Shown here piece after piece: positions 41,804-51,941 of a DNA stretch of 64,000 bases. This DNA comes from Heracleum sosnowskyi (Eukaryota; Streptophyta; Magnoliopsida; Apiales; Apiaceae), in the NCBI GenBank assembly GCA_030848705.1, contig CM061245.1:58988006-59052005 (forward strand), given 5' to 3'. The first letter of the stretch is position 1. Each line of letters begins with the position of its first letter. The translations under genes were made by a program, and so were the position numbers. The notes under the pieces are model-generated. The model was not told the DNA's origin. It searched no databases and saw only the letters and a list, made by a program, of their open reading frames with translations.

Positions 41804-43310
41804 TTGTTCTGCTAGCTGATATCCTTTTTAACCTTAATGCAGCAATTTCATCTTCACTGCTGCTTTCATCTGTGCTAGATACAACAACTTTAGGCTGTTT
41901 CTCAGTAGCCTTATCATGATTCACTTGTTCTCCTTCCTCATTCTCAAAAGAGAGACTTTCATGGAAACCTTCATCACAGAGACCTTGTATTTTGAGATCA
42001 TCAAAAACAACATGTACAGATTCCATAACAATGTTGATTATGAGATTATAGACTCTGTAAGCTTTCCCTGCTGCATATCCCACAAATATTGCTTCATCTG
42101 CCTTTGCTTCAAATTTCCCCAAATGCTCAGCTTGATTTCTCAGAACAAAGCACTTGCATCCAAAGACATGAAGAAAATCTAATAGTGGCTTCTTTCTTTT
42201 GAGTAGATGATAAGGGGTCATTCCCTTGGCCTGATTAATCAAAGAAATATTTTGAGTAAAGCAAGCTGTGTTAACTGCCTCAGCCCAAAAATATGTAGGT
42301 AACTTTGATTCATCTAGCATTGTCCTTGCAGCTTCAATAAGTGTTCTGTTTTTCCTTTCAACTACACCATTTTGCTGTGGTGTTCTTGCTGCAGAAAACT
42401 CATGCAAAATACCATTTTCTTCACAGAACACCTTCATGCTCGAATTCTTGAATTCTGTCCCATTGTCACTCCTAATCCTTCTTACTTTGAAATCAGGATG
42501 ATTGCTTACCATCTTGATGTGATTGATAATGATTTCACTTGCCTCATCTTTAGAGTGCAAAAAGAAAGTCCATGTAAATCTAGAAAAATCATCAACAATC
42601 ACAAGACAGTATTTCTTCTTTGAGATGGACATAACATTTACAGGGCCAAATAGGTCCATATGAAGTAATTCAAGCTGCTGGACAATTGATGACTCTGTCT
42701 TGCTTTTGAATGATGCCTTCTTCTGTTTCCCTTTTTGACAGGCATCACACAAACCATCCTTGGAAAATTCCACTTGTGGAATTCCTCTAGCAAGATCCTT
42801 TCTCACCAAATCATTCATAACTTTGAAATTCAGATGGGATAATTTCTTGTGCCATAACCAACTTTCATCTTTGCTTGCCTTGCTGAAAAGACAGGTGATG
42901 GTTTCTGAACTTGTGCTACTAAAGTCAGCAATGTACACATTCCCTCTTCTGAATCCAGTCATTACCACATTGTTGTTTCCTCCTTTAGAAACAACACAGG
43001 CTTCTTTCGAAAAAGTAACTAAAAATCCTTTGTCACAAAGTTGGCTGATACTAAGCAAGTTGTGCTTAAGACCATCCACCAATGCAACCTCATCTATGAT
43101 GACATTCTCTTTTGAAATCAAGCCATATCCCTTTGTGTAGCCTTTGCTGTCATCTCCAAAAGCAATACAAGGGCCAGCTCTTTCCTGAAACTCTGTGAGC
43201 AGGGTAGAATCACCAGTCATGTGTCTTGAACAACCACTATCCAAGTACCAAAGATTCCTTTTGTCTCCCTGCACACAATAAACCCAAATCAAGTTGATTT
43301 TGGTACCCAA
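41748..43310 (-). CDS. Sirevirus B protease and integrase
   Basis: Protease has WYLDSGCSRHMTGD. Integrase has the zinc-binding WHKKLSHLNF and LCDACQKGKQ, then catalytic Asp in HMDLFGPV, Asp in RSDNGTEF and Glu in GVVERKNRT, then a linker ending in HFVDSHDGGFVDSAFR. There is no ATG at the front: the frame overlaps the end of gag by about 22 bases and is shifted -1 relative to it, and at its end it runs into a TGA inside the CGTTGA repeats while RT continues +1. Two opposite one-base shifts thus bracket this 1.5-kb part. Confidence 0.9.
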   Translation of the reverse strand: MGTKINLIWVYCVQGDKRNLWYLDSGCSRHMTGDSTLLTEFQERAGPCIAFGDDSKGYTKGYGLISKENVIIDEVALVDGLKHNLLSISQLCDKGFLVTFSKEACVVSKGGNNNVVMTGFRRGNVYIADFSSTSSETITCLFSKASKDESWLWHKKLSHLNFKVMNDLVRKDLARGIPQVEFSKDGLCDACQKGKQKKASFKSKTESSIVQQLELLHMDLFGPVNVMSISKKKYCLVIVDDFSRFTWTFFLHSKDEASEIIINHIKMVSNHPDFKVRRIRSDNGTEFKNSSMKVFCEENGILHEFSAARTPQQNGVVERKNRTLIEAARTMLDESKLPTYFWAEAVNTACFTQNISLINQAKGMTPYHLLKRKKPLLDFLHVFGCKCFVLRNQAEHLGKFEAKADEAIFVGYAAGKAYRVYNLIINIVMESVHVVFDDLKIQGLCDEGFHESLSFENEEGEQVNHDKATEKQPKVVVSSTDESSSEDEIAALRLKRISASRTNGHFVDSHDGGFVDSAFR

Positions 43311-45760
43311 GTTTCCTTGGGTCCTGTCTTGTTAGCCTTTGCATTCCCTTTTATACCATTTTTCACTTTGGGCTCAGATTGATTCAAATCAATCTTTACC
43401 CTTGGTGTTGATTTCTGAGGGTTGCTCATATTTTCATTCATAGCATGCATAGTTGGAGGAACAATCATGTTATTCATGTTCCATGGCATTTGTGGCATGT
43501 TAAACATATTCATGTAAGGATTAGGCACAAATGGCATGCTAGCATATGGATTCTGAAATTGTGCATATGGAGCAAACATGTTAGGCATAACAGGCATTTT
43601 AGGCATGGAACTGTTCATTGCAGGCTTGGGCATTTTCACATTAGCAGATTTCTTAACAGATTTGCAGTTAGTAGATAAATGATTAACACTTCCACAATTG
43701 ACACATGTCTTTCTAGGTGCATATTTATCAGGTGTGTAATTGTTGTGTTTGTTAATCCCTACCTTGCCATTTCTGTTATTCTTTTTATTTCCCTTAGCCT
43801 CAACCTGAACTTTCTCTAACTTGTCTTTCAATTGCTTGTTAGACAAGTTACCTACATTAGCTCTCTCAACAGGCTTCTCAACTTTCTTTGATTTACTAGA
43901 CTCACCTTGAACAAAGTTCTTGGTGACAGGACCATACTTGTTATTAAGTCTAGTGAGTTCATCCTTTCTTTTCTCTGTCAACGAAACAGCCTGATCGGTT
44001 GATGGTTCATCTGTCAACGAAACATTGCATTCCGTTGACATATCAACCTTCAACAAATGATCCTTGTTGTTTGTTGACTCAGTTTCTGATTCTAAGGTTT
44101 CACCAACATACCCTAGCTTCTCTTTGTTCCTTTTCCATGATTGCTCACAGAAGGATTCCACGCCTTGAACATTAATTATGTTGGCAGCAACATTCCTGGC
44201 ATCCTTCCATTTTGCAATCACACCTTGTTCTATCTCAAGTTGTGTTTTAAGAATTTCTTCCCTTTGTAACACGTTCTCAAGTTCCTTCTTAGCATCCCTA
44301 CTAACACATCTCATTTTCTCAAATTCAATGAGCTGTGCTTCTAACATTGCATTCCTATCACTTAAGAGCAGATTGGTTTCTTTTATTCTAGAATTCTCTT
44401 TAGTAAGTGATTTAAGAGTAACACGCAAATTATATAATACAGTAGACATTTCATTTACTGCACTGTCGCATTCCTCTTTAGAAAGCTCAGAAAGATTAGT
44501 AATTGTTACCTGGTTGCTTGAGGAACTTGCTTCCTGCTCATGATTGTCAGCCATAAGAGCCAAGTTGACATACTCAACATCATCATCAGAATCTTCACCA
44601 TTACCAGCCCAATCATACTCCTGAGACATGAAAGCCTTTTCTTTTTGTTTGAGAAATTCAAAGTATTTCTTTTTATAATCAACAGGCTCAAATTTCCTGT
44701 TGCCCTTCTCAACCTTGGGCTTTCTGCAGTCTCCAGCAAAGTGACCAAGCATTCCACAATTGAAACATTTTGACTTAGACTTTTCAATCCAGTTTGATTT
44801 GCTAGGTTGAAAGTCTCTTCTTGGTGGCCTTGCTTCTGAGTTTCTTTTGAACTTGAACTTAGAGAATTTTCTAGACAGAAAAGCAATGTGTACATCAATC
44901 TCATCTAAGTCCTCCAAGTTGGCTGGTTCTGATTCTTCTTCTTCTGTCATCTTGTCTTTACCCTTGCTAACATCACTCCTACAACTAGATCGACTAGTTG
45001 TGGCCTTTGCAGCTTCTTTATTGTCATCTTCAAGTTGGTTCACAGATGCAATCAATGCAATAGATCCACCCTTCTTTTGTACCTTTTCAATTTCCTCATC
45101 TTGCTCCATTTCCAGCTCATAAGTCTTCAAGGTTCCATAAAGCCTTTCAAGAGTGTAGTCTTTGTACTCTTGAGTGTTTCTGAGAGAAACAGTCATAGGC
45201 TTCCATTCTTTTGGAAGAGCTCTAAGAAATTTAAGGTTTGAATCCTTGGTTTGATAGATCCTCCCATACAACTTTAATCCATTCAAAAGCTTTTGAAACC
45301 TACTAAACGTGTCATTTAGGGTTTCACCAGCTTTAAAATGAAAATGCTCATATTGTTGTATAAGGAGTTGCATTTTATTTTCCCTGACTTGCTCAGTTCC
45401 TTCACAGAGAGTTCTAACAGTATCCCATACTTCCTTAGAGGTTGTACAGTTGATAACATTGTCAAACATCTCTTGCTCCAAACCATTAAACAGAATGTTC
45501 ATGGTCCTTTTGTCTTTATGGACTTCTGCAATATCTTCAACAGTCCATTCTGAGACAGTTTTTGGAATCTCTACATCAGGTGCATCATCTGGCAGTCCAA
45601 CTCTAGAATCAAGCTTCATGGGAACGTGTGGACCTTTCTCAATGCAGTCTACATACCTCTCATCCATAGACATGAGATGTAAATGCATCTTTACTTTCCA
45701 GTGAAAGTAATTGTCTTTATCAAGAACTGGTATCTTCACACCTGCATCCTTCTTCACCAT
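43289..45760 (-). CDS. Sirevirus B gag, 823 codons, two zinc knuckles
   Basis: Starts at ATG 45760 (MVKKDAGVKIPVLD), about 50 bases after the primer site. The copia gag core is clear (YFHWKVKMHLHLMS, KEVWDTVRTLCEG, FSRFQKLLNGLKL, LRALPKEWKP). The first knuckle is CFNCGMLGHFAGDC, the second is CVNCGSVNHLSTNC. Between them lies a helical, Lys/Glu-rich part (LLLSDRNAMLEAQLIEFEK), then a Met/Pro/Asn-rich tail. Three CGTTGA-type words (about 43977-44040) encode part of the linker. It is more than twice as long as the A gag, as in Sireviruses with extended gag. It ends TGA at 43289 with the pol frame overlapping. Confidence 0.9.
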   Translation of the reverse strand: MVKKDAGVKIPVLDKDNYFHWKVKMHLHLMSMDERYVDCIEKGPHVPMKLDSRVGLPDDAPDVEIPKTVSEWTVEDIAEVHKDKRTMNILFNGLEQEMFDNVINCTTSKEVWDTVRTLCEGTEQVRENKMQLLIQQYEHFHFKAGETLNDTFSRFQKLLNGLKLYGRIYQTKDSNLKFLRALPKEWKPMTVSLRNTQEYKDYTLERLYGTLKTYELEMEQDEEIEKVQKKGGSIALIASVNQLEDDNKEAAKATTSRSSCRSDVSKGKDKMTEEEESEPANLEDLDEIDVHIAFLSRKFSKFKFKRNSEARPPRRDFQPSKSNWIEKSKSKCFNCGMLGHFAGDCRKPKVEKGNRKFEPVDYKKKYFEFLKQKEKAFMSQEYDWAGNGEDSDDDVEYVNLALMADNHEQEASSSSNQVTITNLSELSKEECDSAVNEMSTVLYNLRVTLKSLTKENSRIKETNLLLSDRNAMLEAQLIEFEKMRCVSRDAKKELENVLQREEILKTQLEIEQGVIAKWKDARNVAANIINVQGVESFCEQSWKRNKEKLGYVGETLESETESTNNKDHLLKVDMSTECNVSLTDEPSTDQAVSLTEKRKDELTRLNNKYGPVTKNFVQGESSKSKKVEKPVERANVGNLSNKQLKDKLEKVQVEAKGNKKNNRNGKVGINKHNNYTPDKYAPRKTCVNCGSVNHLSTNCKSVKKSANVKMPKPAMNSSMPKMPVMPNMFAPYAQFQNPYASMPFVPNPYMNMFNMPQMPWNMNNMIVPPTMHAMNENMSNPQKSTPRVKIDLNQSEPKVKNGIKGNAKANKTGPKETWVPKST

Positions 45761-45810
45761 GGTTTCTGTTTTTGGTCTTGATCTTTAAACTTCTTGTATG
45801 TTAGAAGCTC

Positions 45811-45822
45811 GCTCTGATACCA
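45811..45822 (-). other. Sirevirus B primer binding site (initiator tRNA-Met type)
   Basis: Complement reads TGGTATCAGAGC, two bases from the 5' LTR end. It fixes the minus-strand orientation. Confidence 0.92.
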
Positions 45823-45824
45823 AT

Positions 45825-46843
45825 TGTTATTCCCAAATGACCTAACAGAATTGTAGAAGGGGGGGTTGAATACAATTCTTGATATTTTCTTGAAACTAAA
45901 CACTTTATAAAATAAAACTGAACTGAATAAATAAAAACACAAGATATAAATAATTCAGTTGGATTGTTTGATGATCCAACTGAAGTGTTTTTATTGCGGA
46001 AATAATCTGTGATACAAAAGTACACAGCTGCTCAGTTACAAGGTTGTAGAGAAGAATTGCTCTCAAAAATAGCTAATACTATCTATTTGTGTTTCTTCTC
46101 TTATTTCTAAAGTAACTGCTACACTTGGTTATATAATCCCAAGTTTACAATTCTACGTTTGGTTAAACTAAAGAATAATAGTAGTAACCATCAGTAGCTT
46201 GCTTTTCATTCCTTTTGTCCAATGGTCCTTGGAGATCTTTGCTTTTGTCTTCATGCTCATTATAATCATTTCCAAGAGCCTTATTGGAAATTGGAATGTT
46301 TCCTTATTTCCAGTATCCACTTTGATGGCTTCCAATGCAAAGTACACTTCCATATCTCCTTTTAGATCTGTTCAGTAAACTGTCATTATCACTTTGTCAA
46401 CTGTTCAAAAAGCAACATTGATTCGTTGATAGCAAGGAGATGTGTTTCGTTGATAGCTTCATTCTTCATTCCGTTGATGGTGTTTCCCTCGTTTCGTTGA
46501 CGGGTAAACTCCATACCGTTGACAGAGTAATCTTCATACCGTTGACATGTCTTCACTTAGACAAAATTACAAGGCATAACATATTTACAATTAACCAACC
46601 TATTTTGCCTATCTAGTACTTAGTCAACATGACTTAGAAAACCTATCTAAAACATATAACAGAATGCCTATCATACTGTGAAGTATTGTACAATGCAATT
46701 GCTACAACACTCATTTCGTTGATGAGCTTCCTGTCAACGGAATGCTGCAAAGCATGCCATTTCGTTGACAGTTACAAAAATGACTTTACACAAATTCTAC
46801 TAAGTGTTTTATGTTTATCATCAAGAACAACATATTCCTAACA
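45825..46843 (-). repeat. Sirevirus B 5' LTR
   Basis: 1019 bp, identical to the 3' LTR except for one transition that I can find. Followed by the duplication ttggc. Confidence 0.95.
46129..46136 (-). promoter_or_regulatory. TATA box in the Sirevirus B 5' LTR
   Basis: The complement of ttatataa in the context ggttatataatccc, about 710 bp from the LTR start on the coding strand. It is the clearest TATA-like sequence in the LTR. Confidence 0.45.
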
Positions 46844-48377
46844 TTGGCTTTGGCCATTTGATATCTTCTTCCTTGGCTATCTCCATCAGAATTTGACTCC
46901 TGGGAGTATTCAATCTTGCATATTCTGTGAATTTTGGCCCAAAATTGTTTCTCTTGGGGGGAGAATCGGAGTTCTTTGATGTTCTGGGGAACTTTTCCTT
47001 GACGTCGTACTCCTGAGTTTCTTTTCTTTTCTTTGAGTTTCCACCGTCGCCAGCGGTGGGTTCATACTTTCTCATGCTTTCCTCAGCCTTGATGTACTTT
47101 CCGGCTCTATCTTGGAGCTTCAACATGCTCTCTGGTGGATGTTTAGCCAACGACCTCCTGAAGTGGTCATCAGTGGTTCCTTGTTGCAGGGCTATCATAG
47201 CCACTTTGTCATCTAAGTCCGGGACTTTCAAAGCCTCCCGAGTGAATCGATTGATGTAGTCCCTTAGGGTTTCATTCTTTCCTTGACGTATTGCCATGTG
47301 TGATGCAGAACTTTTCTCATGCACCCTTCCACTAATGAACTGATTGATGAAAGCCTTGCTTAGTTCCTTAAAGGACCCAATAGAGTCGGGAGGTAGACGG
47401 CTATACCAACGTTGGGCCATGCCTGCCAAGGTTTGTGGAAACGCCCTACACTTGACCGCATCGTTGGCTGGCTGCAACAGCAGTGCATTGGAGAAGGTCC
47501 TTACATGATTTGCGGGATCTCCCGTTCCATCATAGGCTTTGATCGAAGGCATCTTAAACTTTCTGGATATAGCCGTTTTCATGATGTCTTGAGTAAACGG
47601 TGGTGTAGGATCATCAGGATCTCCTAGGGGCAACAGAATACTAGGATCACCCCTTGGGGCTTCAGCCCTCTTGGTCCTTCTTGGTGGATCCAAGTTGATT
47701 ATCGGGATTCCTTCAGTCGTTCGGCCCCGAGATTGGGCTGCCTCTTCTTCAGTAAGGAGTTTTTTGAGCCTTGCAGTCTCTGCCTCATGGGCTGCAAGTT
47801 TCTCCCTAGTAGTTTGGGGTTGCTCCCGATTTGTCTGTGAAGAACGTCTCCTTCTTGGGGTGACATCCTCCCCAGTTGTATAACCCTCATCCTCAATGTA
47901 TGGGCCAGAGTAATCTTGAATGAGAGGGGTCTGACGAGTTTGTTGATTTTGGGGTCCCAGACCTTGAATATAAGGGGGCGCATATGCCTCATGGTAGATT
48001 GGATTAGTTCCACTACCGCCCGCCATGGGTCGAGGGGGCATGCCATAGCTTGGCATCCCCAAAGTCTGATTCGCGTATTGAGGGAGATCAGTAGTATGGA
48101 GTTGAAGGCTCCTTGGTGCACTCATGAGCAGCGGAGAGGTCGTGATTGGTTGCTGGTGAACGGTCTCTTGTGGATTAGATCCATGAATGACCATCTGCAG
48201 GGGATTCGTCCCTTCAACCGAAATTGGGATTTCCGATCCTTGAGTATTGGTGGAGATATTCGTCCCTTGAGTTCCATTAGTTGGCGGTGGTTGATTTCCG
48301 TGAGTATCAGCCTCAGAGGTGACAGGGCGATCCTCGGGAGTTTGAGTATCTCGAGATGTTCTTCGTGTGTTTGCCAT
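46844..48377 (-). CDS. Element C gag, N-terminal part
   Basis: Gag of a Tat-lineage gypsy element. The ATG at 48377 lies only about 14 bases beyond the primer site. It has a Thr/Gln/Pro-rich N-terminus, a basic Arg/Lys-rich stretch (TPRRRRSSQTNREQP), and then the conserved gypsy capsid part: FKMPSIKAYDGTGDPANHV, CRAFPQTLAGMAQRWY, FIQFISGR-like INQFISGRVHEK, GKNETLRDYINRF and VAMIALQQGT. Sirevirus B interrupts it at DIKWPKPM. The natural continuation with the zinc knuckle is at 33357-33729. The open frame runs a few codons into the inserted LTR before stopping. Confidence 0.9.
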
Positions 48378-48390
48378 GGTTGATGTTGTC

Positions 48391-48408
48391 TTCCCACAGA
48401 CGGCGCCA
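48391..48408 (-). other. Element C primer binding site (tRNA-Asp type)
   Basis: Complement reads TGGCGCCGTCTGTGGGAA, two bases from the 5' LTR. TGGCGCCG pairs with the 3' end of plant tRNA-Asp, as in many Tat/Athila elements. Confidence 0.85.
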
Positions 48409-48410
48409 AA

Positions 48411-48904
48411 TGTTATGGATTAAAAAACGTGCTTTGTGAATTTAATGAGCTTCGAGCTTTAATGGCTGCACTCGTGTTTCCGGACTAAATCGGTCCTCAC
48501 AAGATGCCTACGTATCTCAATTCGTTATTGAGAATCAAGCCAAAGACGTAGTTCTGATTGTAGGATCAGGGACCTTATATAGACGTCTGGAGCCTAGTAT
48601 TTATGGTATGTTTAGGAGTCTTAGCGAATAAGTCTCCTTTTTTGATATTGGATAAGCATTGTATTGCTTGCAGGATAAGTCTTTTCCTTGTCGATAAAGC
48701 TATGACTCATTAATTGCCTTTAATTGGGATTCTGGATCCTTCTTTGACCAATTTGCCATAATTTGAGCTCTTTTAATGAGCTGTATATTTTCCCTATTCA
48801 TTAATTACGAAATTAATGAATAATTAGGGATTTGGGCATTAAATATCAAGCTTTTTCATTGGACCGTCAATTATATTTCTATAATTACTTTTCTGTCCAT
48901 ATCA
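48411..48904 (-). repeat. Element C 5' LTR
   Basis: 494 bp, matching the 3' LTR apart from two transitions (tataggcg/tatagacg and aagcctttt/aagcttttt). Followed by the duplication tatat. Confidence 0.95.
48575..48582 (-). promoter_or_regulatory. TATA box in the element C 5' LTR
   Basis: Complement reads ctatataa, followed by ggtccctga. It is the best TATA-like match in the LTR, about 325 bp from its start on the coding strand. Confidence 0.5.
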
Positions 48905-48994
48905 TATATATACTAACTAAATCAATTAACAACATTCACATACTATTTAAGATCGCACTCAAATAATTGACGCTACACGAATATCACAATTACG

Positions 48995-49102
<108 letters not shown>

Positions 49103-49544
49103 ACCAACTATAACCATTTATAAACAATTAACTATTTCAATTAACTTTACTGTAACACAAGTTAACTAAAGAAAAACGAACTGCTAATTAGCATCCCATA
49201 ATTAAAAAGAATGTACTACTAATTATCACAAATATGAATTTATAATTAATTCTACACAACAAACTTATAAACAACATTTAAGTAGACAAAACGAATTTAT
49301 ACTTATCATGGATTAGTAAATAAAAACAATTATTAATTAATTACTAAAAAGATTTCATAAATACACAAATCAATAAAAACGAATTACAATTGCTACTACA
49401 AAAACGAATTTGTAACTAGTTACTACAAAAAAAAAATTCATGAATACCACAGATTCATGAGATAAAAATCAGATACAAAAAAACGAATTAAATCACATAT
49501 ATATATAAAATAAATACATGGTGGACTACAATTTATACCTCACC

Positions 49545-49795
49545 GGGATAGGGTGGTGCGGTGGCAGCAGTTATGGTGACCGGAAGAAGAAGACCGGAGA
49601 ACAGCGGCCGGAGCTCTGACTGGACCGTGGCGGCGCGGCGGCGGAGTAGCAGCGGCTGCGCGCACGGAGGAACAGAAGTGGGGTGGTGCTGCGCGGTTTG
49701 CAGCGAGAAGCAGGGTGGAGGTGGCGATGGGCGGCGGGGAAGAAGACTGTAGGGGGGGTTCTTTTTTTTTTTTTTCAGTTTCTTTCCTTTTTGCT
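49545..49795. other. GC-rich island, right-LTR copy
   Basis: Second copy of the island at 11085-11345. It has a few substitutions and single-base length changes that break the overlapping open frames differently in the two copies, which argues against a conserved protein here. Confidence 0.5.
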
Positions 49796-49901
49796 GAGTG
49801 TTCTAGTTTCTTGATTTGGTTTTGTAAAACCAAAAAGAAATGGCTGAGTATGTTTGTATATGCGTGAGTTTGTGTGTATCAGTATGGGTGTGTGTGTTTG
49901 T

Positions 49902-50500
49902 AATTTAGAGATGCACAAAAAGCCCTTCGGGTCGGGCTTTAAAAAGCCCGGGCTTTTTAACAATCGGGCGGGGCCGAGCATTTTCAAAAATCGGGCCGGG
50001 CCGATCCGGGCTTCCTCTAAAATATGAGGCCCGTTTTGGGCCCTTGGGCCGGGCCGGATCGGGCCGGGCCGGGCCGGGCCGGCTTGGGCTTTTATCCGGG
50101 CTTTTTTAATTTATATATAAATATATTTTTTTCAAATTTAATATATTAAAATATAGAAAAAACGACCCTAAAAGAGCTACACTCCTCAACTATTAAAATT
50201 TAGAAAAACATAACAAGAGATACTACGATAGCTATTACTAAAAAAACTACTAGCATAATGTTTTATCATAAAACATGAGTGCAACTCAAGTACATTCTAC
50301 ACATAATATGCGTTATTGAACTTAACCTGGTCGTGAGCCATACAAATCTCCTCGTACATGACCATTTCAAGAAGCACATACACTACACTCAATAAATTTT
50401 CTTGAAAAAAAGGTTTGTCATGCACATTGTTGATTCTTCTTAGCCTCATTATTCTTCATATTCTCTCTATTACTAAGTTTAATATTCTTAAAATTTACTA
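49902..50500. mobile_element. truncated DNA-element-like insert in the O LTR
   Basis: Starts tagagatgcacaaaaagccc and holds strong gggcc/ccggg runs (for example ggccgggccgggccggg near 50060-50085), then AT-rich sequence. It replaces about 240 bp of LTR. The start resembles hAT-type ends, but no matching inverted end is present on the right, so it is truncated or arrived with a deletion. Confidence 0.4.
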
Positions 50501-50845
50501 ATAATTTACTTAAAACAATTATGTCGGGCTCAAATTTACTAATAATTGTCAAAAATAAATTTTTAATACATAATACCACCTCACAAATCCACATAATATT
50601 ATTTAAACATTTAATCACATATTACAGCAAAATTTTCAATTTACTCAAAATAAATAAATATTACTATTTTTATTACTCAAATAAATAGGAAATTCGCACC
50701 AAATTTCACAGATAAAATAACCAGCTTTCACAAACATTTTTAAATAAAATACACACATAATTTCGTTCCTCCTCTTTGAGAAAAACAATAAAATATTTAA
50801 ATAATAATATTAATAAACCCTGAAAATTCGGGTTACTACAACATT

Positions 50846-51120
50846 CATCATAAAAATAGTGAGTATGATTACTCGGATGTGTCTGAATTTTTATTCAACT
50901 TTTGGATATTTTTTTTTAAATTTAATTTTTCAAATAAATCTACAAGCTAGTTAAAAATGGGGGGAAAATCCAATTATTAGAAATCAGTGGAAATAATGGA
51001 ACATTCATCACAGAAATAGTGACTATGATTATTGGGTGTGTTTTAAATTATTGATAAATAATTTAATCTTAAATTATATAACATTTAATCTCAAAGTTAT
51101 TTATATAATATTTATCAATA
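50846..51120. repeat. pre-insertion locus: about 160-bp tandem units flanking element O
   Basis: acattcatcataaaaatagtg (50841) and acattcatcacagaaatagtg (51001) begin two units about 160 bp apart. The end of the same unit (tttttcaa, ctagtt, aaaatggggg) also precedes element O at 7290-7365. Element O therefore landed inside a short tandem array. Confidence 0.7.
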
Positions 51121-51152
51121 CTAGCTTATAATCCGTGCAAAGCACGGTTGCT
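51121..51152 (-). mobile_element. Helitron-like 3' terminus (minus strand)
   Basis: On the minus strand, the hairpin ccgtgctttgcacgg is followed about ten bases later by CTAG and then T, the usual 3' end of plant Helitrons (hairpin, CTRR, inserted before T). I could not find the matching 5' TC end. Confidence 0.5.
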
Positions 51153-51941
51153 TTTTAATATTTTAGTTATTTCAATAATTTTAAATAATTTATATCTTTT
51201 TTGTTCTTTCAATTATTTTATATATATATATATATTTATGATAATATTTGTTTGATAGAATTTTGCATTTTTTATACTAACTTAAAATCTACGCAATACA
51301 CGAATACTTTTTATTTGCCTCAATATTTTGGGTAAAGGCCCTTTTTACCTATATTTTAATATACGTTGCCCAAATTACCTTTTGGCGGAATAGGTGGCCT
51401 AAATGTCCAGCGTACACACATATGTATCATGCGCGGTTGCTGTTAACCAATTCTGAGTTGTTCAACTTCCCATCACACAAAGAATAATGAACTACACGCA
51501 TGCGTCATCCACGTGTACCACAAAGAATAATGAACTACACGCATGTGCCATCCACGTGTACCACTACACGCATCTTCCAAGAGCGTGTTCGTATCTGTAA
51601 ATTTATACTCGTAGAACAGTGTACACGCATATACGAGAAGCGTGTGCTATATCAGATCATGTACACGCATGTTAGTTATGCGTTGACTACGTAGACAGAT
51701 GCAGGAGAAGAAGAAGGGTGTACAAATAATCACCTGTTTACATAATAATGATGCAGGTGGTCTGTGCTCTCTTGTATGTGTATTAGGGAGAGGTTGGGGT
51801 ATATTCAAACACCACCCCATAGCCTGCAATAAATTTAATAAATATGTTGTTATTGGTATCACGTACTTATTTTCTTGCTTGAATTGTAATAGTGAAATCA
51901 ATTACAGTACCACACTCCTTTTAATAAAAAACTGTAAAAGT
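51153..51941. other. AT-rich DNA without a supported gene
   Basis: A locally repeated segment, ctacacgcatgcgtcatccacgtgtacca and variants, occurs two to three times between about 51490 and 51570. Words of the form acacgcat recur up to 51670. No coding signal. Confidence 0.5.

Larger units (their letters stand above)
33730..46843 (-). mobile_element. Sirevirus B: very young Ty1/copia element with env-like ORF
   Basis: The LTRs are 1019 bp each (33730-34748 and 45825-46843). The 5-bp duplication ttggc (33725-33729 and 46844-46848) lies within gag of element C. On the minus strand: primer site TGGTATCAGAGC (complement of 45811-45822), gag with two zinc knuckles, protease-integrase, RT-RNase H, spacer, a 1488-codon env-like ORF and a polypurine tract (complement of 34749-34760). 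I find a single difference between the LTRs (tcactatc/tcattatc near 34288 and 46383), making this the most recent insertion here. Despite that, pol is shifted out of frame over the protease-integrase part. Confidence 0.95.
27364..48904 (-). mobile_element. Element C: Ty3/gypsy, Tat lineage, split by Sirevirus B
   Basis: The LTRs are 494 bp each (27364-27857 and 48411-48904), with a 5-bp duplication, tatat (27359-27363 and 48905-48909). On the minus strand, the primer site TGGCGCCGTCTGTGGGAA (tRNA-Asp type) follows the 5' LTR at 48408, then come gag, protease, RT, RNase H, a second RNase H, integrase, a 1.6-kb 3' UTR and a polypurine tract (complement of 27858-27872). The second, archaeal-type RNase H before integrase marks the Tat lineage. 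The LTRs differ at two positions by eye. Sirevirus B (33730-46843) sits in gag. Coding is further broken by a stop, a 110-bp tandem duplication and a frame change. Confidence 0.93.
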
